Positions 24,530 to 34,862 of a DNA stretch of 64,000 nt are shown one piece after another; within the stretch, counting starts at the first letter, position 1, and each line of letters begins with the position of its first letter. The translations under genes and the position numbers were made by a program. This DNA is from Streptomyces sp. NBC_01197 (GTDB lineage Bacteria; Actinomycetota; Actinomycetes; Streptomycetales; Streptomycetaceae), in contig NZ_CP108569.1 in assembly GCF_036010505.1 (NCBI RefSeq), forward strand, positions 4,692,001 to 4,756,000, given 5' to 3'. The notes below the pieces were generated by a model. It had not been told where the DNA came from, ran no database searches, and saw nothing but the letters and a program-made list of their open reading frames with translations.

Positions 24530-26011
24530 TCAGCGGACCTCGCCCATGAGGTCCTTGACCTTGCGTCGGTACATCCAGATCGCTATCGCCGCGACCACCG
24601 CGAGCGCCGCCTCAAGACCGACGATGCCGGACTTGTTGAGGTTCACACCGGCCAGCGACATCAGGCTGGTGAAGCAGTCACCCGCCGTGACGGCGAGGAA
24701 CCACACACCCATCATCTGGCTGGCGTACTTCGCCGGGGCCATCTTCGTGGTCACCGAGAGGCCGACCGGGGAGAGGCAGAGCTCACCGACGGTCTGGATG
24801 AAGTAGACCGCCACCAGCCACATCGGGCTGACCTTCGAGCCGTCCGTGGTCGACATCAGCGGCAGCATGAAGACGAAGAACGAGATGCCGATCAGGAAGA
24901 GGCCCGAGACGAACTTGACGACCGTGCTGGGCTCCTTGCCCCTCTTGTTGAGGGCCAGCCAGATCCAGGCGACGACCGGGGCCAGCGCCATGATGAACAC
25001 CGGGTTCACCGACTGGTACCAGGAGGTCGGGAAGTGGAAGCCGAGCAGGCTGTTCGTCGTGGAGTTCTCACCGAAGAGCGACATCGTGGAGCCGCCCTGG
25101 TCGTAGATCATCCAGAAGACGGCCGCGGCCACGAAGAACCAGATGTACCCGGACATCTTCTTCTGCTCGTGGCCCGACAGGTCCCGGTCGCGCTTGATGC
25201 GCACCAGGACGCCGATCGGGATGAGCAGACCGAGCACGGTGATCGGGTAGAGCGCCCAGTTCTGGGTGAACGCTCCGCTGAAGACCACGCCGCCGTAGAA
25301 GACCGCGGCGATGATCAGGCAGATCAGGCCCTTGGTCAGGGTCGAGCTGCGCTCCTGCGCCGACAGCGGCTTCGGGACGACGCTGCTGCGCGCGTTCAGG
25401 TGGCGGGTGCCGACCAGGAACTGGATCAGGCCCATCGCCATGCCGAGCGCCGCGAGGGCGAAGCCGAGGTGCCAGTTGACGTTCTCGCCGACCGTGCCGA
25501 TGACCAGCGGCGCCAGGAAGGCACCGAGGTTGATGCCCATGTAGAAGACGGTGAAGCCACCGTCGCGGCGCGGGTCGTCGGGGCCCTTGTACAGGTGGCC
25601 GACCATCGTGGAGATGTTGGCCTTCAGTAGCCCGGAACCGAACGCGACGAGCGCCAGACCCGCGAAGAACGCACCCGTGCTGGGCAGCGCCAGAGTGAGA
25701 TGCCCGACCATGATGACCGAGGCCGCGATGGCGACCGTCTTACGGGGCCCCCAGACGCGGTCGCCGAACCAGCCGCCGGGCATGGCGAGCAGGTAGACCA
25801 TCGCCAGGTAGATCGAGTAGATCGCCGTGGCGGTGGCCGCGCTCAGGTGCGGACCGCTGTTGGACACCAGGTACAGCGGGAGCAGAGCCCTCATGCCGTA
25901 GAAGCTGAAACGCTCCCACATCTCGGTCATGAAGAGCGTTGCCAGGCCGCGGGGGTGTCCGAAGAAGGTCTTTTCCGGGGTCTCCGGAGCCTTCGTCAGG
26001 CTTGACGCCAT
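24530..26011 (-). CDS. POT/PTR-family proton-dependent oligopeptide transporter
   Basis: Inner-membrane MFS transporter for di- and tripeptides, 493 residues with about 12-14 helices. It has the POT hallmark FFGHPRGLATLFMTEMWERFSFYGMRALLPLYL with the ExxERFxYY-like ERFSFYG motif in helix 1. PTR2 signatures follow (GGWFGDRVWGPRKT, and FTVFYMGINLGAFLAPL). GELCLSPVGLSVTTKMAP is the typical late helix. I chose ATG 26011 because AAGGAA precedes it and the family starts just before this motif; the longer frame to 26242 is Pro/Arg-rich noise. It stands alone and converges on the surface operon. Confidence 0.93.
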   Translation of the reverse strand: MASSLTKAPETPEKTFFGHPRGLATLFMTEMWERFSFYGMRALLPLYLVSNSGPHLSAATATAIYSIYLAMVYLLAMPGGWFGDRVWGPRKTVAIAASVIMVGHLTLALPSTGAFFAGLALVAFGSGLLKANISTMVGHLYKGPDDPRRDGGFTVFYMGINLGAFLAPLVIGTVGENVNWHLGFALAALGMAMGLIQFLVGTRHLNARSSVVPKPLSAQERSSTLTKGLICLIIAAVFYGGVVFSGAFTQNWALYPITVLGLLIPIGVLVRIKRDRDLSGHEQKKMSGYIWFFVAAAVFWMIYDQGGSTMSLFGENSTTNSLLGFHFPTSWYQSVNPVFIMALAPVVAWIWLALNKRGKEPSTVVKFVSGLFLIGISFFVFMLPLMSTTDGSKVSPMWLVAVYFIQTVGELCLSPVGLSVTTKMAPAKYASQMMGVWFLAVTAGDCFTSLMSLAGVNLNKSGIVGLEAALAVVAAIAIWMYRRKVKDLMGEVR

Positions 26012-26477
26012 GGTCGTTCCTTGCTTTTCGGGACGCGTCGCAGATCGGTGACGCGCCCGGTGGGGGGGTGGCCGGCACCGGCATGGTCCGTCCCCGCCCC
26101 ACGCCTGAGGGGCCAGCCGGATGTGATCCGTACCGAAGGGGGAGACCACACCGGGATCCACGCTCCGCGCGCTTCCTCGCACACAGGGCCCGGCCGCTAG
26201 GTCATTCACTGTCCAAGCGGCCGAAATGCCGACCGCGCACACAATAAGGGGGCCTTTGCCGCCTCATGGCAGGCCAAAGAACCTCAAGTACTGCTTGAGG
26301 CGTCTCGCCACCATAAAGAGGCAGCTGCGGCATTTGAAAGGGTTTGAGACATGGATCACAGGTGAATGCCGGAACCGGCCACTGTATTCGAAGGTGGCAA
26401 TCCGTATGACCGCCCAGACCCGCAGCCCTCCGCGATCACCTCACGAGCACGACCCGTCGCGGTCTACCATCACCTTC
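26012..26477. other. Divergent intergenic region with palindrome
   Basis: No convincing gene. It should hold promoters for the leftward transporter and the rightward response regulator. It is less GC-rich than its surroundings between about 26240 and 26400. CCTCAAG-TACTG-CTTGAGG at 26282-26300 is a 7-bp inverted repeat with a 5-base spacer, an operator-sized site. Confidence 0.5.
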
Positions 26478-27155
26478 ATGACCCGTGTACTGCTCGCCGA
26501 GGACGACGCATCCATCTCGGAGCCGCTGGCCCGCGCACTGCGTCGGGAGGGTTACGAGGTCGAGGTGCGGGAAGACGGACCGACCGCGCTCGACGCCGGC
26601 CTTCAAGGAGGGATCGACCTGGTCGTCCTGGATCTGGGCCTGCCCGGCATGGACGGCCTGGAGGTGGCCAGGCGGCTGCGCGCCGACGGGCACACCGTGC
26701 CCGTCCTGGTGCTCACCGCCCGCGCCGACGAGGTCGACACGGTGGTCGGCCTGGACGCCGGTGCCGACGACTACGTCACCAAGCCGTTCCGGCTCGCCGA
26801 ACTGCTGGCGCGGGTACGGGCCCTGCTGCGGCGCGGCGCCGCCGAGACCACCCCGCAGCCCGCCACCCACGGCGTACGGATCGACGTCGAGTCGCACCGG
26901 GCCTGGATGGGTGACGAGGAACTCCAGCTGACGGCAAAGGAGTTCGACCTGCTGCGGGTCCTGGTCAGGGACGCAGGCCGGGTCGTCACCCGCGACCAGC
27001 TGATGCGCGAGGTCTGGGACACCACCTGGTGGTCGTCCACCAAGACGCTCGACATGCACATCTCCTGGCTGCGCAAGAAGCTCGGCGACGACGCGGCGAA
27101 CCCGCGCTACATCGCCACCGTGCGGGGCGTCGGCTTCCGCTTCGAGAAGAGCTGA
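26478..27155 (+). CDS. OmpR/PhoB-type response regulator
   Basis: A 225-residue DNA-binding response regulator. The receiver domain has Asp9/Asp10, the phosphoacceptor Asp52 in VVLDLGLPGMDG, Thr80 and Lys102 in DDYVTKPF. The C-terminal winged helix carries LTAKEFDLLRVLVRDAGRVVTRDQLMREVWDTTWWSSTKTLDMHISWLRKKLGD and ends with YIATVRGVGFRFE. ATG 26478 starts the family-typical MTRVLLAEDD; earlier in-frame codons are not conserved-looking. Its cognate kinase begins 75 bases downstream. Confidence 0.93.
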   Translation: MTRVLLAEDDASISEPLARALRREGYEVEVREDGPTALDAGLQGGIDLVVLDLGLPGMDGLEVARRLRADGHTVPVLVLTARADEVDTVVGLDAGADDYVTKPFRLAELLARVRALLRRGAAETTPQPATHGVRIDVESHRAWMGDEELQLTAKEFDLLRVLVRDAGRVVTRDQLMREVWDTTWWSSTKTLDMHISWLRKKLGDDAANPRYIATVRGVGFRFEKS

Positions 27156-27230
27156 GGCGGGAGCCACAAGGCGAGGCCGCGGGCGTAGAACCGTCCCGGT
27201 CCCGGGGGCGGCGACTGCGACACTTGCCGT

Positions 27231-28514
27231 ATGCGCCGCCGACTCATCAACTCCACGCTCGCCGTCGTACTCGTCGTGATCGCCGTCTTCGGCGTCTCAC
27301 TCGTCATCGTCGAGACGCGCACCATCAGCAGCAGTGCTCAGGAGAGCGTGGACTCCGAGGCGCTGCGTCTCGCGAGCATCGTCGAGAGCCGGATCGTCGG
27401 CAACGAACGGGTCACCGGGTCTGTCCTGCACGACCAGGTCGAGGCCCACCGCTACGCGGTGATCAAGGTCCCCGGCCGGGACACCGTCAGGCTCGGCACC
27501 GAGCCCGAGGGTAGCGTCATCCGGTCCAGGGCGACCGGCGCCCACGGCGAGGAGGTCACGGTCGAGGAAGCGGGCTCCACCGTGACCCGAGAGGTCGGCC
27601 GGACCCTGCTCATCATCGGCGCGGTGGCCCTCCTGGCGATCGTCTCGGCGGTGCTCCTCGCCGTACGCCAGGCCAACAAGCTCACCTCGCCGCTCACCGA
27701 CCTGGCCGAGACCGCCGAACGCCTCGGCTCCGGTGACCCGCGCCCCCGGCACAAGCGGTACGCGGTGCCAGAGCTGGACCGGGTCGCCGATGTGCTCGAC
27801 TCGTCGGCCGAGCGGATCACCAGGATGCTGACCGCCGAGCGCCGGCTGGCCGCCGACGCGTCGCACCAGCTCCGTACGCCGCTGACCGCGCTCTCCATGC
27901 GCCTTGAGGAGATCACCCTCACCGAGGACCTGGGCACGGTGAAGGAGGAGGCGACCATCGCGCTGACCCAGGTCGAGCGGCTGACGGACGTCGTGGAGCG
28001 GCTGCTGACCAACTCCCGCGACCCGCGCACCGGCTCCGCCGTCACCTTCGATCTGGACGAGGTCGTCACCCAGCAGCTCCAGGAGTGGCGCCCGGCGTAC
28101 CGCAGCGCGGGGCGCGCGATCGTACGGTCGGGGAAGCGCGGGCTGCGGGCCATCGGTACGCCCGGCGCGGTGGCCCAGGTGATGGCCGCCCTGATCGAGA
28201 ACTCGCTGATGCACGGCGGCGGCACCGTCGCGGTGCGTACACGGGTCACCGGCACCCAGACGGTCGTCGAGGTGACCGACGAGGGGCCCGGTGTGCCGTC
28301 CGACCTCGGGGCGCGGATCTTCGAGCGGACCATCAGTGGCCGCAACTCCACCGGTATCGGCCTCGCCGTGGCCCGTGACCTGGCGGAGGCGGACGGCGGA
28401 CGGCTCGAAATGCTCCAGCAGTACCCGCCGGTCTTCGCGCTCTTCCTGAGCCGGGTGTCGAAGAACCCGCCGCAGCAGAACAGCGCCCCCGACCCGCAGC
28501 CGACGATCCGGTGA
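27231..28514 (+). CDS. Membrane sensor histidine kinase
   Basis: A 427-residue kinase paired with the preceding regulator. Two membrane helices (residues about 7-27 and 124-145) flank an extracytoplasmic sensor of about 95 residues. HAMP-like sequence follows, then a HisKA domain with His212 in ADASHQLRTPLTALSMRLEE. The HATPase domain has N box ALIENSLMHGG, VTDEGPGVP and a compact G2 box GRNSTGIGLAVARDLAEADGG. The signal is unknown. The compact, two-helix design is typical of envelope-stress kinases of actinobacteria. Confidence 0.92.
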   Translation: MRRRLINSTLAVVLVVIAVFGVSLVIVETRTISSSAQESVDSEALRLASIVESRIVGNERVTGSVLHDQVEAHRYAVIKVPGRDTVRLGTEPEGSVIRSRATGAHGEEVTVEEAGSTVTREVGRTLLIIGAVALLAIVSAVLLAVRQANKLTSPLTDLAETAERLGSGDPRPRHKRYAVPELDRVADVLDSSAERITRMLTAERRLAADASHQLRTPLTALSMRLEEITLTEDLGTVKEEATIALTQVERLTDVVERLLTNSRDPRTGSAVTFDLDEVVTQQLQEWRPAYRSAGRAIVRSGKRGLRAIGTPGAVAQVMAALIENSLMHGGGTVAVRTRVTGTQTVVEVTDEGPGVPSDLGARIFERTISGRNSTGIGLAVARDLAEADGGRLEMLQQYPPVFALFLSRVSKNPPQQNSAPDPQPTIR

Positions 28515-28533
28515 CCGGGGCTGCCGGCAGGCC

Positions 28534-29013
28534 CTACTCCGGGCCGGCCTCCACCAGGGCCCCGGCAGCCGGGGCCGGCGCGGCCAGCGCCCGGAACACC
28601 CAGGTGCGGTAGGACCAGAAGCGGAAGAGCGTCGCGACGGCGATACCGAGGAACTTGAAGAAGTTGCTCTGCAGCGGGGAGTTCCAGTCGGCGCCGTAGG
28701 TCGCCGCGTAGAGGATCCCGTTCTCGATGACCGCCCCGACCAGGCTGAACAGCAGGAAAAGACCCATCTCCCGGGCGCGGCCGCTCTTCTCGCGGTCCCG
28801 GTAGGCGAAGTACCGCAGGCCCACGTAGTTGAAGACGACCGCGATGACGGTCGCCAGCACACTGGCCCGTACCACCTGCAGTGAGGTCGTGTGGCGGAGC
28901 AGGTTGAACGCCGCCATGTTGACCAGCAGGCCGAGGGCGCCCACCGCGCCGAACTTGGCGACCTCGCGCCAGAGCCGCTGCACCCGCGTCCGCATCCCGC
29001 CGGAATCGCTCAT
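28534..29013 (-). CDS. GtrA-family membrane protein
   Basis: A 159-residue protein with four membrane helices. Family features: FGAVGALGLLVNMAAFNLLRH in helix 1, VFNYVGLRYFAYRDR after helix 2 and KFLGIAVATLFRFWSYRTWVFR at the end. GtrA proteins are thought to help move polyprenyl-linked sugars across the membrane for envelope glycosylation. It converges on the sensor kinase gene and is divergent from purK. It fits the envelope theme of the region, but its partner glycosyltransferase is not adjacent. Confidence 0.88.
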   Translation of the reverse strand: MSDSGGMRTRVQRLWREVAKFGAVGALGLLVNMAAFNLLRHTTSLQVVRASVLATVIAVVFNYVGLRYFAYRDREKSGRAREMGLFLLFSLVGAVIENGILYAATYGADWNSPLQSNFFKFLGIAVATLFRFWSYRTWVFRALAAPAPAAGALVEAGPE

Positions 29014-29174
29014 GGTGGTGGAAAGCCCCGTTCGGTCGATGGAGTCAGCGTTCGGTCGAGTGTGTCGTCGGGTGGGTCAACGCGACCATGCTAGCCAGTG
29101 GTCCGTTCGGGTGCCCGCCCAAGGCTGTGACGTGCTGGCATGCGGGCCAGGGGCCTGCGGATACCCTGGGGTAC

Positions 29175-30326
29175 GTGACGTTCCCCGTAGTCGGCATGGT
29201 CGGTGGCGGACAGCTCGCCCGGATGACCCACGAGGCGGGTATTCCCCTCGGCCTTAAATTCAAGCTGCTCAGTGACACCCCGCAGGACTCGGCGGCCCAG
29301 GTGGTCAGCGAAGTCGTCGTCGGCGACTACCGCGACCTGGAGACGCTGCGCGCCTTCGCGCGCGGCTGCGACGTGATCACCTTCGACCACGAGCATGTGC
29401 CCACCGAGCACCTGCGCGCCCTGGAGGCGGACGGCATCCCCGTCCGGCCAGGCCCGGACGCGCTGGTGCACGCCCAGGACAAGGGGGTGATGCGCGAGCG
29501 GCTCACCGCGATCGGGGCCCCCTGCCCCCGCCACCGCATCGTCTCCGACCCGGCCGACGCGGTCGCCTTCGCGGACGAGGCGGGCGGCTTCCCGGTCATC
29601 CTCAAGACGGTCCGGGGCGGCTATGACGGCAAGGGCGTCTGGTTCGTACGCTCCCTCGCGGACGCCGAAGCCCCCTTCAAGGCGGGCGTCCCGGTGCTGG
29701 CCGAGGAGAAGGTCGACTTCGTACGGGAGCTGGCGGCGAACGTCGTACGCTCCCCGCACGGCCAGGCCGTGGCCTACCCGGTGGTCGAGTCCCAGCAGGT
29801 CGACGGGGTCTGCGACACCGTGATCGCCCCCGCGCCCGGCATCAGCGAGGAGCTGGCGGGCGAGGCCCAGCAGCTCGCCCTGCGGATCGCCGCCGAGCTG
29901 GACGTGACCGGCCACCTCGCGGTCGAACTCTTCGAGGTCCGCGGACCCGACGGCACGCCGGGCATCCTCGTCAACGAGCTGGCGATGCGCCCGCACAACT
30001 CCGGCCACTGGACCCAGGACGGCGCGATCACCTCGCAGTTCGCCAACCATGTGCGCGCGGTCCTGGACCTGCCGCTCGGCGATCCGCGCCCGCGCGCCCG
30101 CTGGACGGTCATGTGCAACGTCCTGGGCGGCGACTTCCCGGACATGTACCAGGCCTATCTGCACTGCATGGCCCGCGACCCCCAACTCAAGATCCACATG
30201 TACGGCAAGGACGTGAAGCCGGGGCGCAAGGTCGGCCACGTCAACACCTACGGCGACGACCTCGACGACGTGCTGGAACGCGCCCGTCATGCCGCCGGAT
30301 ACCTGCGAGGGACGATCACCGAATGA
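29175..30326 (+). CDS. purK: 5-(carboxyamino)imidazole ribonucleotide synthase
   Basis: Cytosolic ATP-grasp enzyme of purine synthesis: AIR plus bicarbonate plus ATP to N5-CAIR. It has 383 residues. Motifs: [13 protein letters not shown] at the N-terminus, [23 protein letters not shown] (ATP-grasp glycine loop), and the metal site ELFEV to [18 protein letters not shown] 29175 was chosen because the family starts immediately before this glycine-rich motif; GGGG lies just upstream. The stop overlaps the purE start (ATGA), so the two are produced together. Confidence 0.96.
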   Translation: MTFPVVGMVGGGQLARMTHEAGIPLGLKFKLLSDTPQDSAAQVVSEVVVGDYRDLETLRAFARGCDVITFDHEHVPTEHLRALEADGIPVRPGPDALVHAQDKGVMRERLTAIGAPCPRHRIVSDPADAVAFADEAGGFPVILKTVRGGYDGKGVWFVRSLADAEAPFKAGVPVLAEEKVDFVRELAANVVRSPHGQAVAYPVVESQQVDGVCDTVIAPAPGISEELAGEAQQLALRIAAELDVTGHLAVELFEVRGPDGTPGILVNELAMRPHNSGHWTQDGAITSQFANHVRAVLDLPLGDPRPRARWTVMCNVLGGDFPDMYQAYLHCMARDPQLKIHMYGKDVKPGRKVGHVNTYGDDLDDVLERARHAAGYLRGTITE

Positions 30327-30874
30327 CCTCTCCGTCAGCTCCCGCGGCCTCTGCCGCTCCCGTGGTCGGCATCGTGATGGGCTCGGACTCCGACTGGCCC
30401 GTCATGGAGGCAGCGGCCAAGGCCCTGGACGAGTTCGGGGTGGCGTACGAGGTGGACGTCGTCTCCGCCCACCGGATGCCGCGCGAGATGATCGCGTACG
30501 GCGAGCACGCCGACGGACGGGGGCTCCGGGCGATCATCGCGGGCGCCGGGGGAGCGGCCCATCTGCCGGGGATGCTGGCCTCGGTCAGCCCGCTGCCGGT
30601 CATCGGCGTTCCGGTGCCGCTGAAGTACCTGGACGGCATGGACTCCCTGTTGTCCATCGTGCAGATGCCGGCCGGCGTCCCCGTGGCGACCGTCTCGGTG
30701 GGCGGCGCGCGCAACGCGGGGCTGCTCGCCGTGCGCATCCTGGCCGCGTCCGACCCGCAACTCCAGGACAAGATGCGGGAGTTCCAGCAGAAGCTGAACG
30801 ACGAAGCGACGGAGAAGGGCACCCGGCTGCGCGCCAGGGCGGCGGGCGCGGAGACCTTCGGATTCGGAAAGTAG
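30323..30874 (+). CDS. purE: N5-carboxyaminoimidazole ribonucleotide mutase
   Basis: Class I PurE, converting N5-CAIR to CAIR in purine synthesis. It has 183 residues and assembles as an octamer in the family. Signature blocks: [25 protein letters not shown] with the catalytic histidine, [14 protein letters not shown] and [41 protein letters not shown]. It overlaps purK by 4 bases and is followed by a dipeptidase gene after 9 bases. Confidence 0.96.
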   Translation: MTSPSAPAASAAPVVGIVMGSDSDWPVMEAAAKALDEFGVAYEVDVVSAHRMPREMIAYGEHADGRGLRAIIAGAGGAAHLPGMLASVSPLPVIGVPVPLKYLDGMDSLLSIVQMPAGVPVATVSVGGARNAGLLAVRILAASDPQLQDKMREFQQKLNDEATEKGTRLRARAAGAETFGFGK

Positions 30875-30883
30875 GCGGCTCCC

Positions 30884-32071
30884 ATGAGCAATCACCTCAC
30901 CGAAGCGCTGGACCTGCTCGCCGAGTACCCGGTCGTGGACGGCCACAACGACCTGCCCTGGGCACTGCGCGAGAACGTCCGGTACGACCTGGACGCGCTG
31001 GACATCGCCCGGGACCAGACGGGCCATCTCCACACCGACCTGCACCGGCTGCGCAAGGGCGGCGTCGGCGCGCAGTTCTGGTCGGTCTACGTCCGCAGCG
31101 ACATGGCGGGCGAGGACGCGGTCAGCGCGACGCTGGAGCAGATCGACGCGGTGGACCAGCTGCTCACCCGCTACCCCGGTGACCTGGTCCGCGCGCTGAC
31201 CGCCGACGACATGGAGAAGGCCAGGAGCCAGGGCCGCATCGCGTCCCTGATGGGCGCCGAGGGCGGCCACTCCATCAACAACTCGCTGGGCACCCTGCGC
31301 GCCCTGCACACGCTGGGCGTCCGCTACATGACGCTCACGCACAACGACAACATCGCCTGGGCGGACTCCGCGACCGACGTCGTGAAGGCCCGCGGACTGA
31401 CCGCCTTCGGCCACGAGGTGGTCCGCGAGATGAACCGCACCGGCATGCTGGTGGACCTCTCGCACGTGGCGGCGTCCACGATGCGCGACGCGCTGGCGAC
31501 CTCCACGGCGCCGGTGATCTTCTCGCACTCCTCGTCACGTGCGGTCTGCGACCACCCGCGCAACATCCCGGACGACGTCCTCGCACTGCTCCCGGCGAAC
31601 GGCGGCATCGCGATGGCCACGTTCGTACCGAAGTTCATCCTCCCCGAGGCGGTCGCCTGGACCGCCCGCGCGGACGAGAACATGCGCACCCACGGGCTGC
31701 ACCACCTGAACACCACGCCCGCGGGGCTGAAGGTCCAGCGCGCTTTCGAGGAGGCGCACCCCCGCCCGATGGCCACCGCGTCGACGGTCGCCGACCACCT
31801 GGACCACATGCGTGAGGTGGCGGGCGTCGACCACATCGGCATCGGCGGCGACTACGACGGCACGGCTTTCACCCCGGCCGGCCTGGAGGACGTGGCGGGC
31901 TACCCGAACCTGATCGGTGAGCTGATCGGCCGCGGCTGGTCGAAACCCGACCTGGCGAAGCTGACCTGGCAGAACGCGGTACGGGTGCTGCGCGCCGCGG
32001 AGGACGTGGCCCGCGGCCTCCAGGCCGAGCGCGGCCCGTCCAACGCGACTCTGGCCGACCTGGACGGCTGA
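30884..32071 (+). CDS. Renal-dipeptidase-like M19 metallopeptidase
   Basis: A 395-residue amidohydrolase-fold dipeptidase with a binuclear Zn site. Visible ligands: [11 protein letters not shown] (HxD), [12 protein letters not shown] (bridging Glu), VDLSHVA (His) and [16 protein letters not shown] (His). A late Asp is in [10 protein letters not shown]. Known members cleave dipeptides, including those with a D-residue at the C-terminus. There is no signal peptide, so it is cytoplasmic. It follows purE by 9 bases and may share its transcript, which ends at the hairpin at 32077-32109. Confidence 0.93.
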   Translation: MSNHLTEALDLLAEYPVVDGHNDLPWALRENVRYDLDALDIARDQTGHLHTDLHRLRKGGVGAQFWSVYVRSDMAGEDAVSATLEQIDAVDQLLTRYPGDLVRALTADDMEKARSQGRIASLMGAEGGHSINNSLGTLRALHTLGVRYMTLTHNDNIAWADSATDVVKARGLTAFGHEVVREMNRTGMLVDLSHVAASTMRDALATSTAPVIFSHSSSRAVCDHPRNIPDDVLALLPANGGIAMATFVPKFILPEAVAWTARADENMRTHGLHHLNTTPAGLKVQRAFEEAHPRPMATASTVADHLDHMREVAGVDHIGIGGDYDGTAFTPAGLEDVAGYPNLIGELIGRGWSKPDLAKLTWQNAVRVLRAAEDVARGLQAERGPSNATLADLDG

Positions 32072-32076
32072 ATGGA

Positions 32077-32109
32077 TGGCCGGCCCGGGGGAGAATCCCG
32101 GGCCGGCCA
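32077..32109. terminator. Hairpin between convergent dipeptidase and UDP-glucose dehydrogenase genes
   Basis: A perfect 13-bp stem (TGGCCGGCCCGGG and complement) with the loop GGAGAAT lies 5 bases after the dipeptidase stop. It is likely to work for both converging genes. Confidence 0.75.
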
Positions 32110-32163
32110 CCGTGCTCAGCAGACGCAGAGACAGAACGGGTGCCCGGCGGGATCCGCGTACAC

Positions 32164-33507
32164 CTAAGCCCGCGGGCGCCCCATCGCCCGGTACACCCAG
32201 CCGGCCTCCCGCCAAGCGACCGGGTCCAGCGCGTTGCGGCCGTCCAGCAGTATCCGCTCGGAGGCCACCGCGCCCAGTGCCGCCGGGTCCAGCTCGCGGA
32301 ACTCGCGCCACTCCGTGAGGTGCAGGACGACATCCGCGCCGCGTACCGCGTCCAGCGCGGTCTCCGCGTAGCCGAGCGTCGGGAAGAGACGGCGGGCGTT
32401 CTCCATGCCCTTCGGGTCGTAAACCGTGACCTGGCCGCCCTGGAGGTGGATCTGGCCCGCGACGTTCAGCGCGGGGGAGTCCCGTACGTCGTCCGAGTCC
32501 GGCTTGAAGGTCGCGCCGAGCACCGCGACCCGCTTGCCAAGGAACGAGCCGCCGCCCACGGCCTCCCGCGCCAGCTCCACCATGTGGCCGCGGCGGCGCA
32601 TGTTGACCGAGTCGACCTCGCGGAGGAAGGTCAGCGCCTGGTCGGCGCCCAGTTCGCCGGCGCGGGCCATGAAGGCCCTGATGTCCTTGGGCAGACACCC
32701 GCCGCCGAAGCCGATCCCGGCCCGCAGGAACTTCTTGCCGATGCGCTCGTCGTGCCCGAGTGCTTCCGCGAGCTTCGCGACGTCGCCGTCGGCGGCCTCG
32801 CAGACCTCGGCCATCGCGTTGATGAAGGAGATCTTCGTGGCGAGGAAGGAGTTCGCGGCGGTCTTCACCAGCTCGGCCGTGGGGAAGTCGGTCACCACGA
32901 ACGGCGACCCCTCGCCCACCGGCCCCGCGTACACCTCGCGCAGCAGCTTCTCGGCCCCCACGCTCTCCACGCCGACGACGATCCGGTCGGGGTGCAGGGT
33001 GTCCTTGACGGCGAAGCCCTCCCGCAGGAACTCCGGGTTCCACGCCAGCTCCACACCCGCACCGGCGGGCGCAAGATCCCGGAGCACCCCGGCGAGCCTG
33101 GCCGCGCTGCCGACCGGCACGGTCGACTTGCCGACGACCAGCGCGTTCGCCTTCAGATGCGGCGCGAGCCAGCGGAAGGCGTTGTCGACGTACGACATGT
33201 CGCAGGCGTACTCGCCGTGCTTCTGCGGGGTGTTGCAGCACACGAAGTGCACATCGCCGAACCCGCCCGCCTCCTCCCACGACGTGGTGAAGCGCAGCCG
33301 CCCGGTCGACCCCTGGATCCCCGCGACGTGCCGCTGCAGAAGCTCTTCGAGTCCGGGCTCGTACATGGGGACGCGCCCCTGCGAGAGCATCTCGATCTTC
33401 TCGTGGACGATGTCCAGACCGAGCACATCGAATCCCAGCTCAGCCATGGCCGCGGCGTGGGTGGCACCGAGATAACCGGTACCGATCACGGTGATTTTCA
33501 GGGCCAT
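32164..33507 (-). CDS. UDP-glucose 6-dehydrogenase
   Basis: NAD-dependent oxidation of UDP-glucose to UDP-glucuronate, a precursor of envelope polysaccharides. It has 447 residues. The N-terminal Rossmann domain starts MALKITVIGTGYLGATHAAAMAELG. KSTVPVGSA and NPEFLREGFAV follow, then the catalytic cysteine loop FGGGCLPKDIRAF. The C-terminal UDP-binding domain has LGATFKPDSDDVRDSPAL. ATG 33507 is preceded by GGAG (reverse strand) about 6 bases away. It is divergent from the acyl-CoA dehydrogenase with a 160-base shared control region. Confidence 0.94.
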   Translation of the reverse strand: MALKITVIGTGYLGATHAAAMAELGFDVLGLDIVHEKIEMLSQGRVPMYEPGLEELLQRHVAGIQGSTGRLRFTTSWEEAGGFGDVHFVCCNTPQKHGEYACDMSYVDNAFRWLAPHLKANALVVGKSTVPVGSAARLAGVLRDLAPAGAGVELAWNPEFLREGFAVKDTLHPDRIVVGVESVGAEKLLREVYAGPVGEGSPFVVTDFPTAELVKTAANSFLATKISFINAMAEVCEAADGDVAKLAEALGHDERIGKKFLRAGIGFGGGCLPKDIRAFMARAGELGADQALTFLREVDSVNMRRRGHMVELAREAVGGGSFLGKRVAVLGATFKPDSDDVRDSPALNVAGQIHLQGGQVTVYDPKGMENARRLFPTLGYAETALDAVRGADVVLHLTEWREFRELDPAALGAVASERILLDGRNALDPVAWREAGWVYRAMGRPRA

Positions 33508-33667
33508 CAGGGAGCTCCAGGGGGGCGTACGGGATCGGTTGCGCGCCCGAGCATAGTCGGGGCGCCCGGTGCCCGGCCCGACCCCTGTCGTGCAGCTCAC
33601 GTATCCCTGTGGGCGGGCAGCCTCTAAAATCTAGTTACTTAACGGTAGTTAGCATCTTGGGGAGTGA

Positions 33668-34831
33668 GTGACCTTGGCAGGTTCGCCCGATTTCGACCTG
33701 TACCGCCCGGCCGAGGAGCACGACATGCTCCGCGACTCGGTGCGTGCCTTGGCTGAGGCGAAGATCGCGCCCTTCGCCGCCGCGGTGGACGAGGAAGCCC
33801 GCTTCCCGCAGGAGGCGCTGGACGCGCTGACAGCTGCCGACCTGCACGCCGTGCACGTACCCGAGGAGTACGGCGGCGCCGGGGCCGACGCGCTCGCCAT
33901 GGTCATCGTGATCGAGGAGGTGGCCCGCGTCTGCGCGTCCTCCTCGCTGATCCCGGCCGTCAACAAGCTGGGCTCGCTCCCGGTGATCCTGTCGGGCTCC
34001 GAGGACCTCAAGAAGAAGTACATGAGCCGCCTGGCCAGGGGCGAGGGCATGTTCTCGTACTGCCTGAGCGAGCCCGACGCGGGTTCGGACGCGGCGGGCA
34101 TGAAGACCAGGGCCGTGCGCGACGGGGACTTCTGGGTGCTCAACGGCGTGAAGCGCTGGATCACCAACGCGGGTGTCTCCGAGTACTACACGGTGATGGC
34201 CGTCACCGACCCCACCAAGCGCTCCAAGGGCATCAGCGCCTTCGTGGTCGAGAAGTCCGACGAGGGGGTCTCCTTCGGCGCCCCCGAGAAGAAGCTCGGC
34301 ATCAAGGGCTCCCCGACCCGTGAGGTCTACCTCGACAACGTTCGCCTCCCCGCCGACCGGATGATCGGCGAGGAGGGCACAGGCTTCGCCACGGCGATGA
34401 AGACCCTGGACCACACCCGCATCACGATCGCAGCCCAGGCCATCGGCATCGCGCAGGGCGCCCTCGACTACGCCAAGGGCTACGTCCAGGAGCGCAAGCA
34501 GTTCGGCAAGCCGATCGGCGACTTCCAGGGCATCCAGTTCATGCTCGCGGACATGGCGATGAAGCTCGAAGCGGCCCGCCAGCTCACCTACTCGGCCGCC
34601 GCGAAGTCGGAACGCCTCGACGGCGACCTGACGTTCTTCGGCGCGGCCGCCAAGTGCTTCGCGTCGGACGTCGCGATGGAGGTCACGACGGACGCGGTCC
34701 AGCTCCTCGGCGGGTACGGCTACACGCGCGACTACCCGGTGGAGCGCATGATGCGCGACGCGAAGATCACGCAGATTTATGAGGGAACGAATCAAGTCCA
34801 GCGCATCGTGATGGCGCGGAACCTGCCGTAG
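33668..34831 (+). CDS. Acyl-CoA dehydrogenase
   Basis: FAD-dependent short/medium-branched-chain type acyl-CoA dehydrogenase, 387 residues. It oxidises an acyl-CoA to the 2-enoyl-CoA. Family blocks: FSYCLSEPDAGSDAAGMKT, LNGVKRWITNAG, ERKQFGKPIGDFQGIQFMLADMA, LLGGYGYTRDYPVERMMRDAKI and YEGTNQVQRIV, whose Glu is the catalytic base. GTG 33668 sits only 4 bases after GGGGAG. A TTG at 33674 has better spacing and would give LAGSPDFDLYRP, so the start is uncertain by two codons. The substrate cannot be read from sequence. Confidence 0.93.
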   Translation: MTLAGSPDFDLYRPAEEHDMLRDSVRALAEAKIAPFAAAVDEEARFPQEALDALTAADLHAVHVPEEYGGAGADALAMVIVIEEVARVCASSSLIPAVNKLGSLPVILSGSEDLKKKYMSRLARGEGMFSYCLSEPDAGSDAAGMKTRAVRDGDFWVLNGVKRWITNAGVSEYYTVMAVTDPTKRSKGISAFVVEKSDEGVSFGAPEKKLGIKGSPTREVYLDNVRLPADRMIGEEGTGFATAMKTLDHTRITIAAQAIGIAQGALDYAKGYVQERKQFGKPIGDFQGIQFMLADMAMKLEAARQLTYSAAAKSERLDGDLTFFGAAAKCFASDVAMEVTTDAVQLLGGYGYTRDYPVERMMRDAKITQIYEGTNQVQRIVMARNLP

Positions 34832-34862
34832 CGGCCACCGCCCCCTGCCCGAGCACGCCCAG

